Assembly (NCBI RefSeq): GCF_000004075.3
Contig: NC_026660.2
Coordinates: 5,952,001-6,016,000, forward strand
Reading direction: 5' to 3'
Length of the DNA: 64,000 bases
DNA from: Cucumis sativus
Taxonomy: Eukaryota; Streptophyta; Magnoliopsida; Cucurbitales; Cucurbitaceae
In this document: positions 20,990-35,495 of the stretch, one piece after another
How the letters are laid out: each line of letters opens with the position of its first letter
Position numbering within the stretch: the stretch's first letter is position 1
Notes under the pieces: generated by a model
The model's database searches: none
What the model was told of the DNA's origin: nothing
The model's input: only the letters and a program-made list of their open reading frames with translations
Position numbers and translations under genes: made by a program

Positions 20990-22020
20990 TATTCATGGGG
21001 CTCATTAATTTGTCTTTTTCAATTTATTTTTATTGTTTGAATCATCTTTATAGTAAGATATCAAGAGACCAATAATAAACAATTGGTATAGTGTAATCAG
21101 AGTTTAAATGTTTACTTAGGAAATTGGAACAAAACAGCATCACTTTCAAGAACAAAAAGTTATTATCAAAAGAATTTTGCTGTTTTCCAAAACTTGTTTT
21201 TGTTTTGTAAAAGAATCGGACTGTATTTTCTCATTTTTTAGTGCATTCAACATGTTTTCGTTGAATATGTAATGTATTTACCTTATTATCTCTTTCAAAC
21301 CTTCTCATCACAATTTGATTATGGTGAAATGATTGCAAAAAAATGTCTTGAAAAGTTCATAACAAAGATGTACAGAAACTCCCATTACATACCTCTTTCT
21401 TTATTATTATGGTTATATGTTTAAAAAAATAAACACAATGAGGACTAAAAATAAAGAAAGTCGATAAAAATGATAAATTATTTATAAATTTGATAGACAC
21501 TAACATGCTTCAAAATTTTATATATGTCCTAAATATGTTAGTTTATTCGGTTGTTTTCAAAAGTGTTCCAAAATAAATTTAGAATAAAATAAAAATTCAT
21601 TAAGCTATTCATATAAAAAATAAATAAAAGTTAGACCATGAATAATTGTATCAAAATATATTTATTAATATATATTGGAAAATTGTAAAAAAAAAAAATA
21701 GCAAATTTGACCAAAAATTTACAAATTATTGTAAAATTTGAGATTGTAAGAGTAAAAAATTTCTAATTAAAATATTTATAAGTTAAACAAAATTTTGGAT
21801 TCTATCTAGAAACTGAATTTATTTTATTAATATCTATAATAGAAGCGTGTTATTGTACATAGAATCTGAAATTTTGATATATGTTAGTAAATATTTGAGC
21901 AAATTTGTTATTTTTGACCGTTGAATATATATATATTAAATGAAAAATATAATAAATTATTTATTGATTAGCTCTACAAAAGAAAACCCGGTCCGAGTCG
22001 GAAAAGGGGAATTTCGGTCC
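20990..22020. other. Intergenic region between the DENN and NOSIP-like genes
   Basis: A+T-rich. From about 21650 to 21920 it contains phrases shared loosely with the fold-back repeat family seen further right (AGCAAATTTG, GATTCTATCTAGAAAC, TTGAGCAAATTTGTTATTTT). No gene is supported. Confidence 0.4.
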
Positions 22021-22133
22021 ATTCAAATAATTTCTTCTTGGCTTCCTCTCCTCTCATCGTCTCATCGTCTTCTTCTTCTTCTTCGTCTTCTTCGTCTCCA
22101 AATTCTTTGATTTTAGTTGTTAATTTCATAAAT

Positions 22134-24180
22134 ATGCCTCAGAGACACTCGAAGAACAATAACGATCTAGCCTTCTTCACCTATGATGAGAAGCGGAAGC
22201 TCGGCTACGGAACCCAGAAAGAGAGACTTGGTAAGGATTCCATCAAGCCCTTCGATGTCTGTTGCTTATGCTTGAAACCCTTCATTGACCCCATGTGCTG
22301 TCAAAAGGGTCACACCTTTTGTAAACAGTGCATTCTTGAGTGCCTTTTGGCTCAGAAGAAGGATAATCAGAGGTATCTTACATTTTCCTAACTTGTATTT
22401 TTACATTTAATTGCTTTGAAGAATCTGTGGTTTGTTTGGTATTCAAAAAGTGAAATTTTTATCTTTATTTCTGGTCAATTCACTTGGATCATGATGGGTA
22501 GGTTTTTAAAATGTGAGATGTTACTAACCACCATGCCCTGACCTAATGCCCAATTTGAGTGAATGTAAATAAGATAGGATTTTGAAAGGATGGGTTCAAG
22601 TCCTATAGCTGGCTACAAATGTAGTAGCTTTAGCAGTTGTTTCTAGCAGGAAATGTTACTATGTTGTCGATGCTATCCTCTTGAAGGATTTGACGAAAAG
22701 GAACAGGGCAATGTTTTCAACAAAAATCAGGACCCCAATCTCTGCAAGCGAGGTTTCCACTCGTTTTACGAGTTTAATGACCTCCAGCGCGTCAAATTCT
22801 AATTCAATAAGAAGGTTATTAACGAACCACTTCTGCTCTATCGCTCACAAGCCTCCAACAGTGCTTCCACTTCTAGAAAACTGACACTCTCACACCTTTG
22901 GGGAATTTGCAACCCCATACTTGCGACCCTCTTGCTTATGACTTTATGTTCTATGATATGTGAGAAGTTGATAGGCCTAATGTATATTTTCATTTTCCAT
23001 AAACCCCTCCATTGCTCTTATACTTATCTCCCTTCTAGTCATAGACTAAAAAAAAAATTGATACAAGTGACAATAGAAGCATTCCGTATAATGAAGATTG
23101 AAGAACATTTTGTGGAATGTGCAGTCTGTATTTCCCAATTTTCCCTAAAGGAGTTCTACTTTTCAGAGGTTTTAGCAAAAGCTAGTAAAAAAAAAAAAGA
23201 AACATGAATCTAGTGGGAAAAAAAACGTTCTAGTATTGGCTGACTAATATGCTGGGTATTTAGTTTAGCAATTAGCTGCTGAATATGAGGCTTATATTGA
23301 TATTAAATATTATACTTACTAATGTAACAGGAAAATTGAAACATTGTAAGAAGTGCATGTTCTAAGTTTGAGAAATACTAGAGAACAGCGTACTAGGGTG
23401 TAAATTTTCCTTTTTTGATGCTTATGCAATTGGGTCCGTTTGTTAAACAATGTTCGTCATGAATACCCTTCGGGTCTCACAAGCACGCTTTGTTAACCCT
23501 GCAGGAAGCTTGCTGCATATACTGCACAACAAAAGCAAGAGAAGGAAGAAGCAGAAGAGAAATTAATGCAGCAAAAAGCTAGAGAACTTGATGCATTTGA
23601 TCAACAAAACCATGGTGCTGTACCACAATACAACGATCGAAACCAAAATCGAGATAAGAATGGTTTCCATGGGGCAAATAGTGTGAAAGTCACGTCTTAC
23701 GAAGAAGAAGCACTTCGAACCATGAAAGCATTTTGGCTGCCTTCAGCTACACCAGAAGCTCCTGTTAAAGCAGGAGCTCCTTCAAGTAGTACATTCTGTC
23801 CAGAAGGTAACGAGAAACTTAAGCTAAAGTCCCTTTTTCCTATACATTTCACAGAAGACAACAGTGAGCGAAAGAAATCAAAATCTTACGATGTTACATA
23901 CATATGCCCTAGTTGTAAGGTTACTCTAACAAACACAATGTCTCTTGTGGCCTTAAGTACATGTGGACATGTCTTTTGTAAGAAGTGTGCTGATAAGTTT
24001 ATGGCAGTGGATAAAGTTTGTCTTGTCTGCAACAAAGGATGTAAAGTAAGGGATTTGGTAAACTTGGAGAAAGGAGGGACAGGGTTTGCTGGCCATGGGG
24101 ATTCACTTGAAGCAAGAGACTTCAAGCATTTAGGAAGTGGTTCTGGCTTGGGGCTTGTGAGGCCTGCTATGAAGACTTAA
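22134..24180 (+). CDS. NOSIP-like RING/U-box E3 ubiquitin ligase (CSU1 type)
   Basis: Homologue of animal nitric oxide synthase-interacting protein. In Arabidopsis this family member (CSU1) is a RING E3 ligase that limits COP1/SPA levels in darkness. Exons 22134-22372 and 23505-24180 total 915 nt, giving 304 aa. The start MPQRHSKNNND is typical of the family. N-terminal zf-NOSIP/RING half: CCLCLKPFIDP...GHTFCKQC (about residues 43-70). A charged coiled-coil-like stretch (AQQKQEKEEAEEKLMQQKARELDAFD) begins exon 2. C-terminal RING: CPSCKVTL...CGHVFCKKC...CLVCNKGC (about residues 214-256). The leader carries a CTT/TCG-rich microsatellite at about 22058-22096. The intron is 1.13 kb and contains nothing I recognise. 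Confidence 0.94.
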
Positions 24181-24199
24181 GATTCATTTATTTTATGAA

Positions 24200-27100
24200 A
24201 TTTAAACCACTTGTCTGATCTACTTCATGATTGTGATTTTCTTCCACGATCCCTTTTACCCTTTTTACTTAAATAATTAGTATGTGATTTTGTAAAATGG
24301 AAATATCAGCAAGAATCTTTCAAAATGATATATCCAATGCTCGTAATCTCTCCTTTAAAAGTCAATTCAAATAGATGAAATGTAACAGCCCGTAGTGGGT
24401 ATAATACATTGCTTGCTACATGATCGTGTTTACCACGGTCTGTATATGGTTGTTTAGAAGGCCATGTTTAGAGAGTTCTGTTTTCACTAGTTTTTTCTTT
24501 TTTTCTTTTCATTATCTGGAGTCCAATAATTGTAGCTGTAGGGATCACTGTTGACTTTACGTAGTAGCAGTTAGTACCTTATGTTCAAATTGGACATAAA
24601 TGTTATTTACTTTGAATTATTGTGCAACTTATAAAACTCAGATATTAGCATCCTTCACTAATTGCATCTTTATATATCGTTGAAAATTTAAGAAATCGCC
24701 ATGAAACTCATTGGATTTCACAGACGAATGTTATTTGAAACCAAAGAATGGTAAGAGTAGCAATATCATTACCTAATCAGTCAAAATTAAGCATACAAAG
24801 TAAGCCTCTTGCGTTTATATACCATATTAATTCGAAGGGAGTAATTGACCCTTGCAATTTACAGTCTACCAAAAACAAAAATCAGTTAAAATACTATAGC
24901 TATATTAATTATACTTTTGCTTATTTGATATTTCTTTATCAGCATGAATTTTTTTACTAAATTATCATTGCTGTCGTCGTCGAAGGATATTCTATTCAAT
25001 AGGACAAGGTTTTCCAAGGTTGCTATTCAGTAGGACAAAGTTTTCCATTAAGGGTAGAGGACACAACCTAGAAAAACAAGAATCCTGAAAGAGAAGCTTG
25101 TAGCAGGGAAATATATTTTAGTATGATATCAACATATTCATGGTTTTGAATTTTTTTATGGCAGTCATTGAAGTGAATTACAAAAGAGAACTATACCTCT
25201 CGTGTTAAAAATTATATTTTACTAAACGAGTGTTCTGACCAACTAAGCTACAAAAGGAGTACAATTCTCGCAAATCTATTCTAAAGAAAACCCATAAGAA
25301 GTATGAAACCCAATACAAATAAATCGTAAAAAAAAAAGTTATCAAAGAAAGGAACTTATTACACTTGAGTCAATTAAGTGGGTTACAATTAGTGGTGTTA
25401 TCAATCCAACTATTGTCGGTTTAGTAACCGTTCAAACCAACTTTAACTACAAAAAAAAAAACCTAAAAGTTGAATATTGATCAATCAATTGGTCGGTTTA
25501 AACCTTTGAATTTTGTTTAAAGTGTTGTCGGTTTAGATTATTTTCGAACCGACATTGACTAAACCGCTCCTTATCTTCGATCAACCGCATTTGGTTAAGT
25601 TTTTTTAGTCTATCATGTTCACCCTTAATTGCAATCACATAACCAAAGATCTCTCAATCAAATAAATTAGATTTTGGTTCCTAGAAATTGAAGATATTGA
25701 TTTGGGAATGACATTTTGATACCATTAAATTAGTTTCTGCCCCTTTCCTTTGACTTTTTGCATCTCTTTTTCCTTTTGGTGTACTTTTCTTCCAATTTTG
25801 ATGTAGACATTATTTTATGCATTGAATCATAGATATTATATTATTGAATCTCATCATTTAATACTAGTATCATAATTTATAAAGACATTTTATTGTGCTC
25901 ATGAGAGATAATGGTAAAACGTGAATAATTGACCAATAAAACTAATGCTTTCTCCTCAACATTGGTATTATCAAGTTCTTGAATTGTATACCTAATTGGT
26001 TAAATCAACTCCTGGTAACTTTATATTATATCCAATATAATGGTGATTTTTTCATTAGTCTTATTCATTTACTTGCAAAAATTTTCATCAAAGTTGTCAT
26101 GTAAGAGTCGAAGATTTTAATCAAAAAATCATTCATCATCGTTTCAAATATTGATGTTAATTCGAGAAGATTGAAAAAGGGTTTACGGGTTCTAATTAGA
26201 GCATTCTCTTTAGTCAAATATACTTTTAATACAATGCACTAATTATTCAAATGTGTTGACAAATTTATGAAAAGAAAGTGCTATGACAAAGCCAATTCTA
26301 ATAAACATATCAAGAAGTAGGATTCCGTCCATTCTCAACAAATGTAATTTTTTTTTCTAATAATGGTAAGAAAAATATGTTTTTCATTTCTATTATTTTT
26401 GGTTGAATAGTTGATTTCATTAATTTAAAATACAAAATTAAGTTTAAAGTTTAAAAATCTCTTAATTTAACAACTAGTTGAGTTACACTCACACCTAATT
26501 GGGTATACTTTACCATGAGAACTATAAATAGGATGATTGAAGTTAGAGATAACATTAAAGACAAATAATGGAAATAATAAATTTAAATTAATATGGAGAG
26601 CAAAAACTTCTCATAAAATAATACCTAAACTAAAGTAGAAAAAAAAAGTTATTTTATAAATGTGACAATATTTTTTTTATCAATAAAATAAACAGATAAA
26701 AATATTTACACTTCATACAAAAATAAGTATGAACAATTTTTGTATTTTAGTGGCTTTTTTTCTATAAATGTAAATAGTTTCTCTTTTTATTTATTTTTAA
26801 AGAAATCTCCCTGATAGAAAAAAATTTACTATTTTTAAAATATAACAAAATTCATCAATGGATTTTGTTATATTTGATTTTACCGTGGGACAAGTTTTAT
26901 TTAAAACATTATTCTTAAATTTATTACCAAAAAGGCCAATTTATCTTCTTCTTTTTTAATAAATAAAAAGTAGTCAATATTTGAAGCTAAACAGTCATTA
27001 TTGACCTTAATTTTTTTATTCTTAATAATAACTTTTGGTTTTAAGTCATTTAAGAAAAAACTTATAAAAAAATACAAAACAAATTAAGCAATCCCACAAT

Positions 27101-28080
27101 ATAGAGTGCATTTTATTTGACCATAATAATAATAATAAAAGAGTAAAAGAAAGTACAAAATAGTATACTTTTTTTGTGGTACAAAATAGTACAATTTTAT
27201 TTTTGTTTTTTGTTTTTTATTTTTAGAATGGAATTGGTTTCTAGTTTTTTTTTTTTTTTTTAAATAATAATAATAAAGTAGTTGGGAAAAATTAAAAAGA
27301 GTGGGGTATAAGGTATTGTTGACATCAACTTTATTTAGCTTTGGTAGTTAGGAATTTCATAAGTACTTCATAAATAATATCTTCAAACCTTTTTCTATAA
27401 CTATTTTTCTATTCTCAATATTCACCTTCATGTTCAATTCTATTAAGTTGAATACGTTTTCAAGAAAAATATTTGATGTGTTCGACAACTTTTTTATTAA
27501 AAAATCATCTAAAATTAGATATATCATCAAAAGTGTTTATGTACAGTTTGTAATATATGTTCTTTTAAAAGTATTGAAAGTACTTTTATCAATCTTGAAA
27601 TGAAGAGCTACGAGGGGGCCAACGGGAAAACGTGGGCATTTCCCTAGCCCTCAATTTCAATTTACTAAAATATGAAAGCATTAAATTTTAATACAACTAT
27701 TTTTCAAAAAAAGAAAAATAAAATCCAACTATTTTCAAATTAATTGAATCAATTAATATTTTTATTTAATACTTTATTAAAATATTGACGACAATAACTC
27801 ATAAGTCATAGTATAATATTTTGCTTCAAACACAAACTATGATAACATATAGTTTATTATAATTTACTCGGTGTAATAACTACAAACTATAATAATTATT
27901 ATTTTCTTTAAACTTCGTATCAAATTTGTGTAGTTTTTCAAAATAACTACGAGGAGTTGTGTTTTTTTAAAAAAATAGTCGTAATAACGAACTAAATAGT
28001 TGATAAATTTAAGTGTGAAAGCACAAAAAGTAGGTACCATTATTTGGTATAATAAGGCCATGTAATAAAATTTTTATTTT
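24200..28080. other. Intergenic, A+T-rich, left third of the 12-kb gap
   Basis: No gene supported. It contains a tRNA-like relic (25180-25262) and a patch at 25380-25620 in which GTCGGTTTA and its inverse CTAAACCG/AACCGAC recur, probably an old inverted-repeat element. At 27790-27870 the phrase CTTCAAACACAAACTATGAT is the reverse complement of a phrase in the small element at 1702-1883. Confidence 0.5.
25180..25262 (-). pseudogene. tRNA-Thr(AGT)-like relic
   Basis: Read on the minus strand: a D-arm with A box GTAGCTTAGTTGGTCAGAAC, then an anticodon arm CTCGT/ACGAG (5 perfect pairs) around TTAGTA with anticodon AGT. This resembles plant nuclear tRNA-Thr (ACCCGTTTAGTAAGCGGGAGG). About 15 extra A/T-rich bases sit after the anticodon loop, and the T arm is degraded (TATAGTTCTC instead of a GTTCGA loop). 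The acceptor stem does not pair. It is therefore a decayed tRNA gene, or the tRNA-like head of a dead SINE, not a working tRNA. Confidence 0.45.
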
Positions 28081-28440
28081 ACTACTATACAATTTTAGAT
28101 AATTGTTTGAAATTATACATTTTAGTTAGAAGCATTTTTAAAACAAGTAAAATAAATTATAATATTTACAAGTTATAGTAAAATTTTAGGCTATATCAAT
28201 GATAGAAATCGATAAACTTTCATCACTAATTATTAATGTCACTTATAGAAACATATCAACGACTATCAATGTCTATTATTTATCAAATATATACAACATA
28301 TAACAAAACTTTTATATTCTATCAATAATAGACATTGATAGTTACTGACAGTCACTGATATGCCTCTATTAGTTACCATCAATGTTTATTGTTGATAAAA
28401 TTTGAAATTTTTGTTATATATATTCTATTAAATTTATTTT
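28081..28440. mobile_element. Fold-back repeat related to the TATCAATGATAG family
   Basis: The words ATCAATGATAGAAATCGATA (28196-28215) and, inverted, ATCAATAATAGACATTGATA (28322-28341) flank a centre with further ATCAATG/CATTGAT pairs. The flanks are A+T-rich with GTTATATATATT near the right end. It is related to the copies at 33795-34025 and 35335-35495. There is no coding capacity. Confidence 0.4.
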
Positions 28441-30802
28441 TTTTTTACTGTTCTCCTTTTATTTACTAATTAACTTTTAGATATTGAAAAAATGAATATG
28501 GTGTAATTGTTGATTGAAATCAAAAGATAACTTCCAATAGCAATTTCAAACGTAGACTAATTAAGAAATCTAAATCATAGAGATTATTACCAAGAAATAA
28601 TTGTAACAAAGTTTATAATATATGAAGAAAAAAAATGGTGATTTAAACCATAGACGACATGTAATTAAATAAATGATTCAACCGACGTCATATTCACATT
28701 ATTATTTTAAATAATTTTCGATAATAGAAACTGTAAAATAATAAAGCAATAATGGAACTCTCCTTCACATGCATTATAATCTAAATTTATTGTAGTTTTC
28801 TTCATAATTTAAAAGGTATTTAATTTATTCAACTCTAGTTGGTTAATTATTATAAATTAATTATTAATTGCAATATACTTTTTTAATATTTAGCTAATAT
28901 TATTTTATATCATATTAACTATTTAGCGTAATAATAACACTTCAATTTCTTGAAATTATTTTTAAATTAATGGAATTTTTTAAAAAAGTTGCCAAATTTT
29001 GGATTTTATTAATATGATAAATATTGATATGTTCCGATATCATTCACAAATAAATAATAATAGAACTTATTATTCTAATTTATTTTATTTTTCTTTTAAA
29101 TATTATTGATTATATATTTTAATGTTTATTTTAAATCCACGAACTAATTTTGGTTATTATTGTGAATAATGGTTAAAAAATAATCCCATAAATTATTGAC
29201 GTGAATTATTTTTAGATTAATTTAAAATTACACTCATTATTAATATCTACTGACCAATCTTAAAAACTTTAAAAAATAGTTTTATGTTTAAAAAAGTTTT
29301 TTATTTTTTATTTAAAAAAATTTAAGTAATAATTCTAACTTTTGTACTTAAAACAGACATATTTAAAAGAAAATATGGGAACAACTTTTTTATTTTTATT
29401 TTTTAATATAATTTTGTTTGAATTAAAAACTAGATATAAATTTATAATCTTTTGACACATATCTTAATTAGTTGAAACGTAATTTGATTGAAATAAAAAT
29501 TTGAGTTCGATGATATTTGGAATAGAGATTTCTAGGTTTTATTGTACACGTTTCAATACCCATCTTCGAAACTAATTAATATCGTATAATTATGTATTCG
29601 CTTTCATGGAAAATTTTGGTATTTTTTAATAATCTTATTTTTAGAAAAAAAGTATATTCAATTAATATTACAAATAAAAGTAAAGTAAAGATTAAATTTT
29701 GGTTGAATATGAACTAAAATATTTATAAAAATAGAGTAAAAGGTGAATGCTCAATCTATAGATCAAAATCACAAATTTAATCTAATAATATTTACTCAGT
29801 TAGCAAATATTATTTATAAGTAAGAAGAAAAAGTTTTAAAAAGCCTTTTTAGATTTTCGAAACTTCCTTTATTTTTTTAATTTAGACTTAATTAATTATT
29901 ACCACTAGGGAGGAAATACTTTAGTATATTTGTGGTACCAATTGAGATTAAATGGAATAATTCTTTAATACCTATGGATTTAACTAAAAAGTTACAAAAT
30001 TTAAGCTAATAATTAAATCTACAATCGAATCTCTTGCACAATTTTAATATCATTTTGATTTTAGTATGTAGTAAAATAAAATGAGCTGACATGTTGGGTG
30101 GGATTTTAAATACTTTATGTGCACAAATAAAGAGAAACAATTAACTATGTATTGAATAATATTCAAATTTCCAATTGATTTGAATAATGTGAACAGAAGA
30201 AAAAAAATGAAAGAAAAAGGAGAGTTAGAAGTGAATAAAGTAGAGAGAAGATAGGCCATAACAATGAAGTATAGGAAAGGCTAATAAATTTTTGTGTTTA
30301 ATACAAAGTCCAAACCACATGAAATGTAGATATGGAGTTTGTTGGAAGAAGTTAAAATAAAAAAAGAGTGGTGGATGTGTACCTTTTGTCGGTAGAGGTT
30401 TGTTTGCTTACTAGGTATCAAAAAGAATTTGTATCAAAACTGAATCGTAGATATCTTGTCGACAAAATCTGTAAGGCTTGAACCTGAGTTTAGAAAGACT
30501 AGATCAATACAATCTTTTCGTTTGGCTAGATAAATACACGGTAAATTTCATAAGTTGTCAAAGTGAATTTTGACTCATTTGCAATGACATGTATTTCGTC
30601 CCTAGAAGTTGATGTTTGATCCTTGTTTTTTTTAGTTAAGGAAAATACGGGTCTATAATAATCAATTGACATTTATTTGAACTAAAAATGATATAGTTAT
30701 TACTAATAAATAATAGCTAATTAAAAAAAATATTTTATTTTGAAAAGTATAAAAATTGATTATTTTTTTTATAATTACATATTTAGTCATTAGATACAAA
30801 AT

Positions 30803-31020
30803 AATTAAGTATATAGCAACATTTTAAAAAAACTGCAAATATAGCAAAATTTGTAAAATTCTATCAATGATATAAGTCGATCACCGATAAACCATGTTGT
30901 AAATATTGGTCTATCATCGATAGATCATACAAGTTTATTAACGATACAAGTCTATCAACGATAATTTTGCTATATTTGTATTTTTTTTAAATATTGTTAT
31001 ATCTTTAATTATTATTAATA
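30803..31020. mobile_element. MITE-like fold-back element, copy 1 (well preserved)
   Basis: The left end AATTAAGTATATAGCAACAT...GCAAATATAGCAAAAT is mirrored at the right by ATTTTGCTATATTTG...ATTGTTATATCTTTAATT, giving terminal inverted repeats of roughly 45 bp. The centre holds repeated TCTATCA/CGATAGA words (GGTCTATCATCGATAGATCA). Length is about 218 bp, with no coding sequence. It closely matches 46700-46926. Confidence 0.65.
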
Positions 31021-33794
31021 AAATGATAATAAGTTATAATTTTTTTTGATTAAGGTAAATATTTTGTTAAATATTATATATTTTTTTAAATTTGCAAATT
31101 TTTATTTTTACAAAGAAAACGTTTGTGGGTCTCAATTTGTATATGACAAAGAGACAAAGAAAATCATAAATTTAAAGTAAATCAATCAAATTGTGGTGGA
31201 GCCCACACATAAGAATGACAATTAGATAGAGGAGAATGTGAATAATGAATATAGTATGGAATGGGGATTCACACTTTATTTATTTATTTTATTACAATAA
31301 TTTTGAGAATGGTTAAAGTGAGGATCTAATCCTCAACTGTAATATTAGAAAACAAATTACATTTTTTATATCTAAAAATAAAATATCATGTTAATTATTG
31401 TTGAGTTAAACTTTTACAAAATAAGTATTTCCGTATTGACAATGAGTCCAATTAATTATATTACTATAGTTTGATAAAGTTTATCGACAAAAAGTTTTAT
31501 TCCTATTCTTAATTCTAATTTTATGCTTTCAATAGAATCTAAAATAACTAAACCTCAGTATGAGTATAACCTAACTGTATAATGATTGTACTATTAACTT
31601 CAATATCATACATTTGATTCTCTCTCAATGTTTTAATACAATACCTAAAATTGTACGTAAGGTTAGATAAATGATCATTAAAGCATTTAATACCGTTGGA
31701 TGGTGAGAAGCAAATAGTGAAGGAGTTTTTTTTTATTATTATTATTATATTTTATTTATTTTGTCCCTTCAATGTATAATTAAATTTAGTTGAAAAGTGT
31801 TGGAAAGAATTTCAATGCTCTAAGTTATTACTTATAAATACTATATTTGACATTAAGTTGAATTGTTTCCTTAATTTGTTTTATAAAAGAAATTTGTTTT
31901 TATTTATTTTCCTCTAAATATAATTGTCTTGTTTGACAAATTAAGCCAAAAAATGGATAAATCCTTATAGGCCTTTTGACATTTAGTTTCTCATATTTAG
32001 TAGCCAAGCCTTTAATTAATCAATTAATTTTCTTTGTATTGTCTTAATTTCCTCTTCCAAATCTTTTAATTTATTTTGTCAATTTGGAAATAAATATTTT
32101 TATTATGGCATTGTTCCATTTTCTCGCATGTTCTATTTTTCAAACTTTCTTCTTGATAAAGATTTATCGAACTTGTATTCACATGAACATCATTATTGTC
32201 AAGTGATGAAATTTCATTTTCTTCAAAGAAATATATATATATATATTTTACATTCAAAGGCTATTTAATGTTCAACCTATCATTTTCATTCGTGTTAGCC
32301 ATAAAAAAAATAGAATTATTAAGATATTTAAAATTATTGCCAAAAGTAACCATAAACGTTCTATAATTTATTAAAAATATTGTTTTTATATGTTTGGCTT
32401 TTATGAACGTGATTAAAGCTATGGTATATTTTTTTTAGGTTAGTTGAGTTGTGTTGTATTTTTATGACGATCTAATTAAGATTTTGCTACGTTAAAAATG
32501 AAAGTATTGGTAAAATATTTATCTAAAATAGTAAAATTGTGACTAAATCATTTTTGGATGTTTGCAATTTTTTTATTTTAAATTGTTTAGGAACAAAGGT
32601 TTGCTTTTAATAAATATATATTTGATTCTATAAAAAATTCATTATTAGCTTTTTTTTTATTGGTTGTTAATGCATAATTTCCGTATTAACTAATTATAAA
32701 ATATATTTGTTCCCTCAATCGTCATTATACGGTTATTTATTAATTTCTTTCGAACAAAATCGAATTCTTAATTAATTACTAAAAACGAAAGCTAACATTT
32801 TATTTCACTTTATTATTTCACGGAAAAAGAAATCCCTTTTATAAACCTTTTTTTTTTCCAGTTTTAAACGTTAAATTAATTTTTTTAGAATGTTGTAGAA
32901 ATTGGATATCAAAATAACTAAATTTAAGATAATTAAAAAAAAAAGACAAAAACAGTTTTCAAATTAATAAAATTTTTTAATAATGAAACTATTTCCACGT
33001 CTAACAAAAAATAATTAGCGAAAAATTTAATAAATTTTATTATATTTATAAATAGTTTTGATTTTGTGTGATATATTTGAAAATATTATTCGTCTTAAAT
33101 CATAATCAGATTTACAGTAAATCGAATTACTATGATTTTTTAGTTTTCTTGAAACTATAGATTATATAATAAATGTACCTAACTTTAACAACATCCATTT
33201 TTCCTTAATCATGGGACATTAATCCATTTACCAAACTAATAATAATAATATAAAGTAATTAATATAATTACTATATGAAGATATTCTTTTTAAAAATGAA
33301 ATATAAATTTTTTCTTCATATAGAATACAATAAATGGAAGCATAATTTACATAAATAAATGCTATCATGAATCAGAAAACATTTCCTTATGGCCATTCAC
33401 ACTTTTGAATATATATGGTAAAATTTTAAATGTAAAAAAAATAAAAATCCAATAGAATCTATTTTTTTCTTTCTTTCTTGAAACTTATTTTTAGCATTAA
33501 ATGAGTAAATTTCATAACAAATATGACTTTTGATTTTGTCATTTATATCAAGCTCTACATATTCTTTCTTATAGTTATGTTGGGGTGTTAGACTTATAAG
33601 TAATGATTACTTTTGGCACCCCACATTTATATCGATTGAGTTATGTTTGGGTTGAGTAATTTATACCGTTTTCGATACCATTGATTATATAAAAACAAAT
33701 AAAATTTAGATACAAAATTTTAAGGGTAGTAATTGCACATTTTCGTTGTCTGGAGGGTGCTTAGCGGTTTTATACAAAGCAAAATGACCAATTT

Positions 33795-34025
33795 ATTTAC
33801 AAATACAGTAAATTCATTGTAACATTTTCAAATATAGTAAAATAAACTAAAATATTTACAAACTTAGCAAAATTGTAGATTTTATCGATAATAAAAACCG
33901 ATAACCTTTTATCATATCCATGCTTTCGATAGAAGCATATCAGTGTCTACTATTGATAAAATTTAAAAATTTGGTATACGTTGTAACTATTTTGTCAAAT
34001 TTACTATTTTTTATAATTTTCTAAA
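33795..34025. mobile_element. MITE-like fold-back element, diverged copy
   Basis: Has TTAGCAAAATTGTAGATTTT, then ATCGATAATAAAAACCGATA, then TCAGTGTCTACTATTGATAA, and ends with TGTCAAATTTACTATTTTTT. Same word order as the other fold-back copies, but eroded. Confidence 0.4.
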
Positions 34026-35334
34026 ACCATTCCTTGATTTAATAATTTTTTTTAATCTTTTAAGTTCGTTATTTTGACATGAACAAATATTTTATAAATG
34101 CGAATAAAAGTACTCAATGTCTTTTAGTAATAAATGATACTGTCTTTCACGAAAGTGATATTTTGCTATATATTTTAGCTCGTTTTACTATATTTAAAAG
34201 CATCTAACGCACTTTTAAACTTTAAAACTTACAGAAATATATATGTCAATTTGAGATCTCGATATGAATTCGAGCAATTAATTAAAACTTGTTTTTGTTT
34301 GACATGACTTATAAAGGAAGGGTGAATAGAAGGTAATACAAAAAGTGAGCTAAAAGAGAATATAGTTTGGTACAATTGCGAGGGAAAAGGAAAACGAAAG
34401 AGAGAGAGAGTTTGGTCATAATTTTGTTTAGGAATGTGAAAAGGGAGTAATAAAGTGGAAAGGGACAATTTGAATGATATGTGGACCAAATGCTTATGCC
34501 TTTCCCTAATTCTTTTAAATTAATCAAAACAATCAACTATGACTTGGACACACCTCAACTATACTTTTATTCATTATTATTATAATTTCATTTCACAATC
34601 TTAAATCTAAATCTAATTCTAATTCTTTGCTCTTTTCCATCATAAATATTCTTAACCTTTCTTTATTTTTCAAATAAAAACCATATTATATAATTATTTT
34701 GGTGGAATTGCAACTTTATAATAGCTTTCAAAGCCATTCATTTCACCATAGAATGATCAAAAGTAATACACACACATAACACACAAAGGAAAAGTCAATT
34801 TTATACAAATATTAAATTAAAAGATTGAGTTTCCAACTTTGGGGCCACTAATAGATACTTAAACAAATTTATTATTCGTTTAAAACCAACTTTTAATTTT
34901 ATTTTTATGTCTAATCGGTACACTCAAATTTGAAAAATGTTTGATTTGGTAAATGATTCATTAGACTTATAATTATTATAAGTTAAAAAAATTGATTAGG
35001 TACATAATCAAAAGTTTAGAAACTTGTTACCATTTGGGTTTATACTTTAAATTTAATTTCATTTTAGTATATACCTCAAAACGTCTGACCTACGTATCCT
35101 AAATAAATTTATTAATTAAAAGTTAATTATATTAAATGAGTTAATGAGCTATTTTTAAATATAAAAAAATGAACGAAACTATTTACAAAATATATCAAAA
35201 TATCATCGTCCATTTACCTCGATTTGTGATAGATAAAGATAAGGCATATACTAATCTATATTGGTTTATAAGTATTTTTAGACGTTTTATCGTTTAAAAT
35301 AATTTTTAATAGTATGAATAACAGAAAATTGTTA

Positions 35335-35495
35335 AAAATAACAGATTTGACGGAATATTTACGACATATAGTAAAATTTATCAATTTCATCGATAATAAA
35401 CATTGATACTAATATGCTTTTATGAGTGACGTTGATAAAATATAAAATTCTATCGTAAATATTTTAATTAATTTTGTTATTTTAAAAAATGCTTA
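35335..35495. mobile_element. MITE-like fold-back element, diverged copy
   Basis: Contains TATAGTAAAATTTATCAATT, CGATAATAAACATTGATACT and GACGTTGATAAAATATAAAA, and ends with TAATTTTGTTATTTTAAAAA. It is the same arrangement as the copies at 28081 and 33795. Confidence 0.4.

Noticed and set aside
22681..22884. 67-codon frame in the NOSIP-like intron
   Set aside because: No similarity recognised, and it lies inside a well-defined intron.
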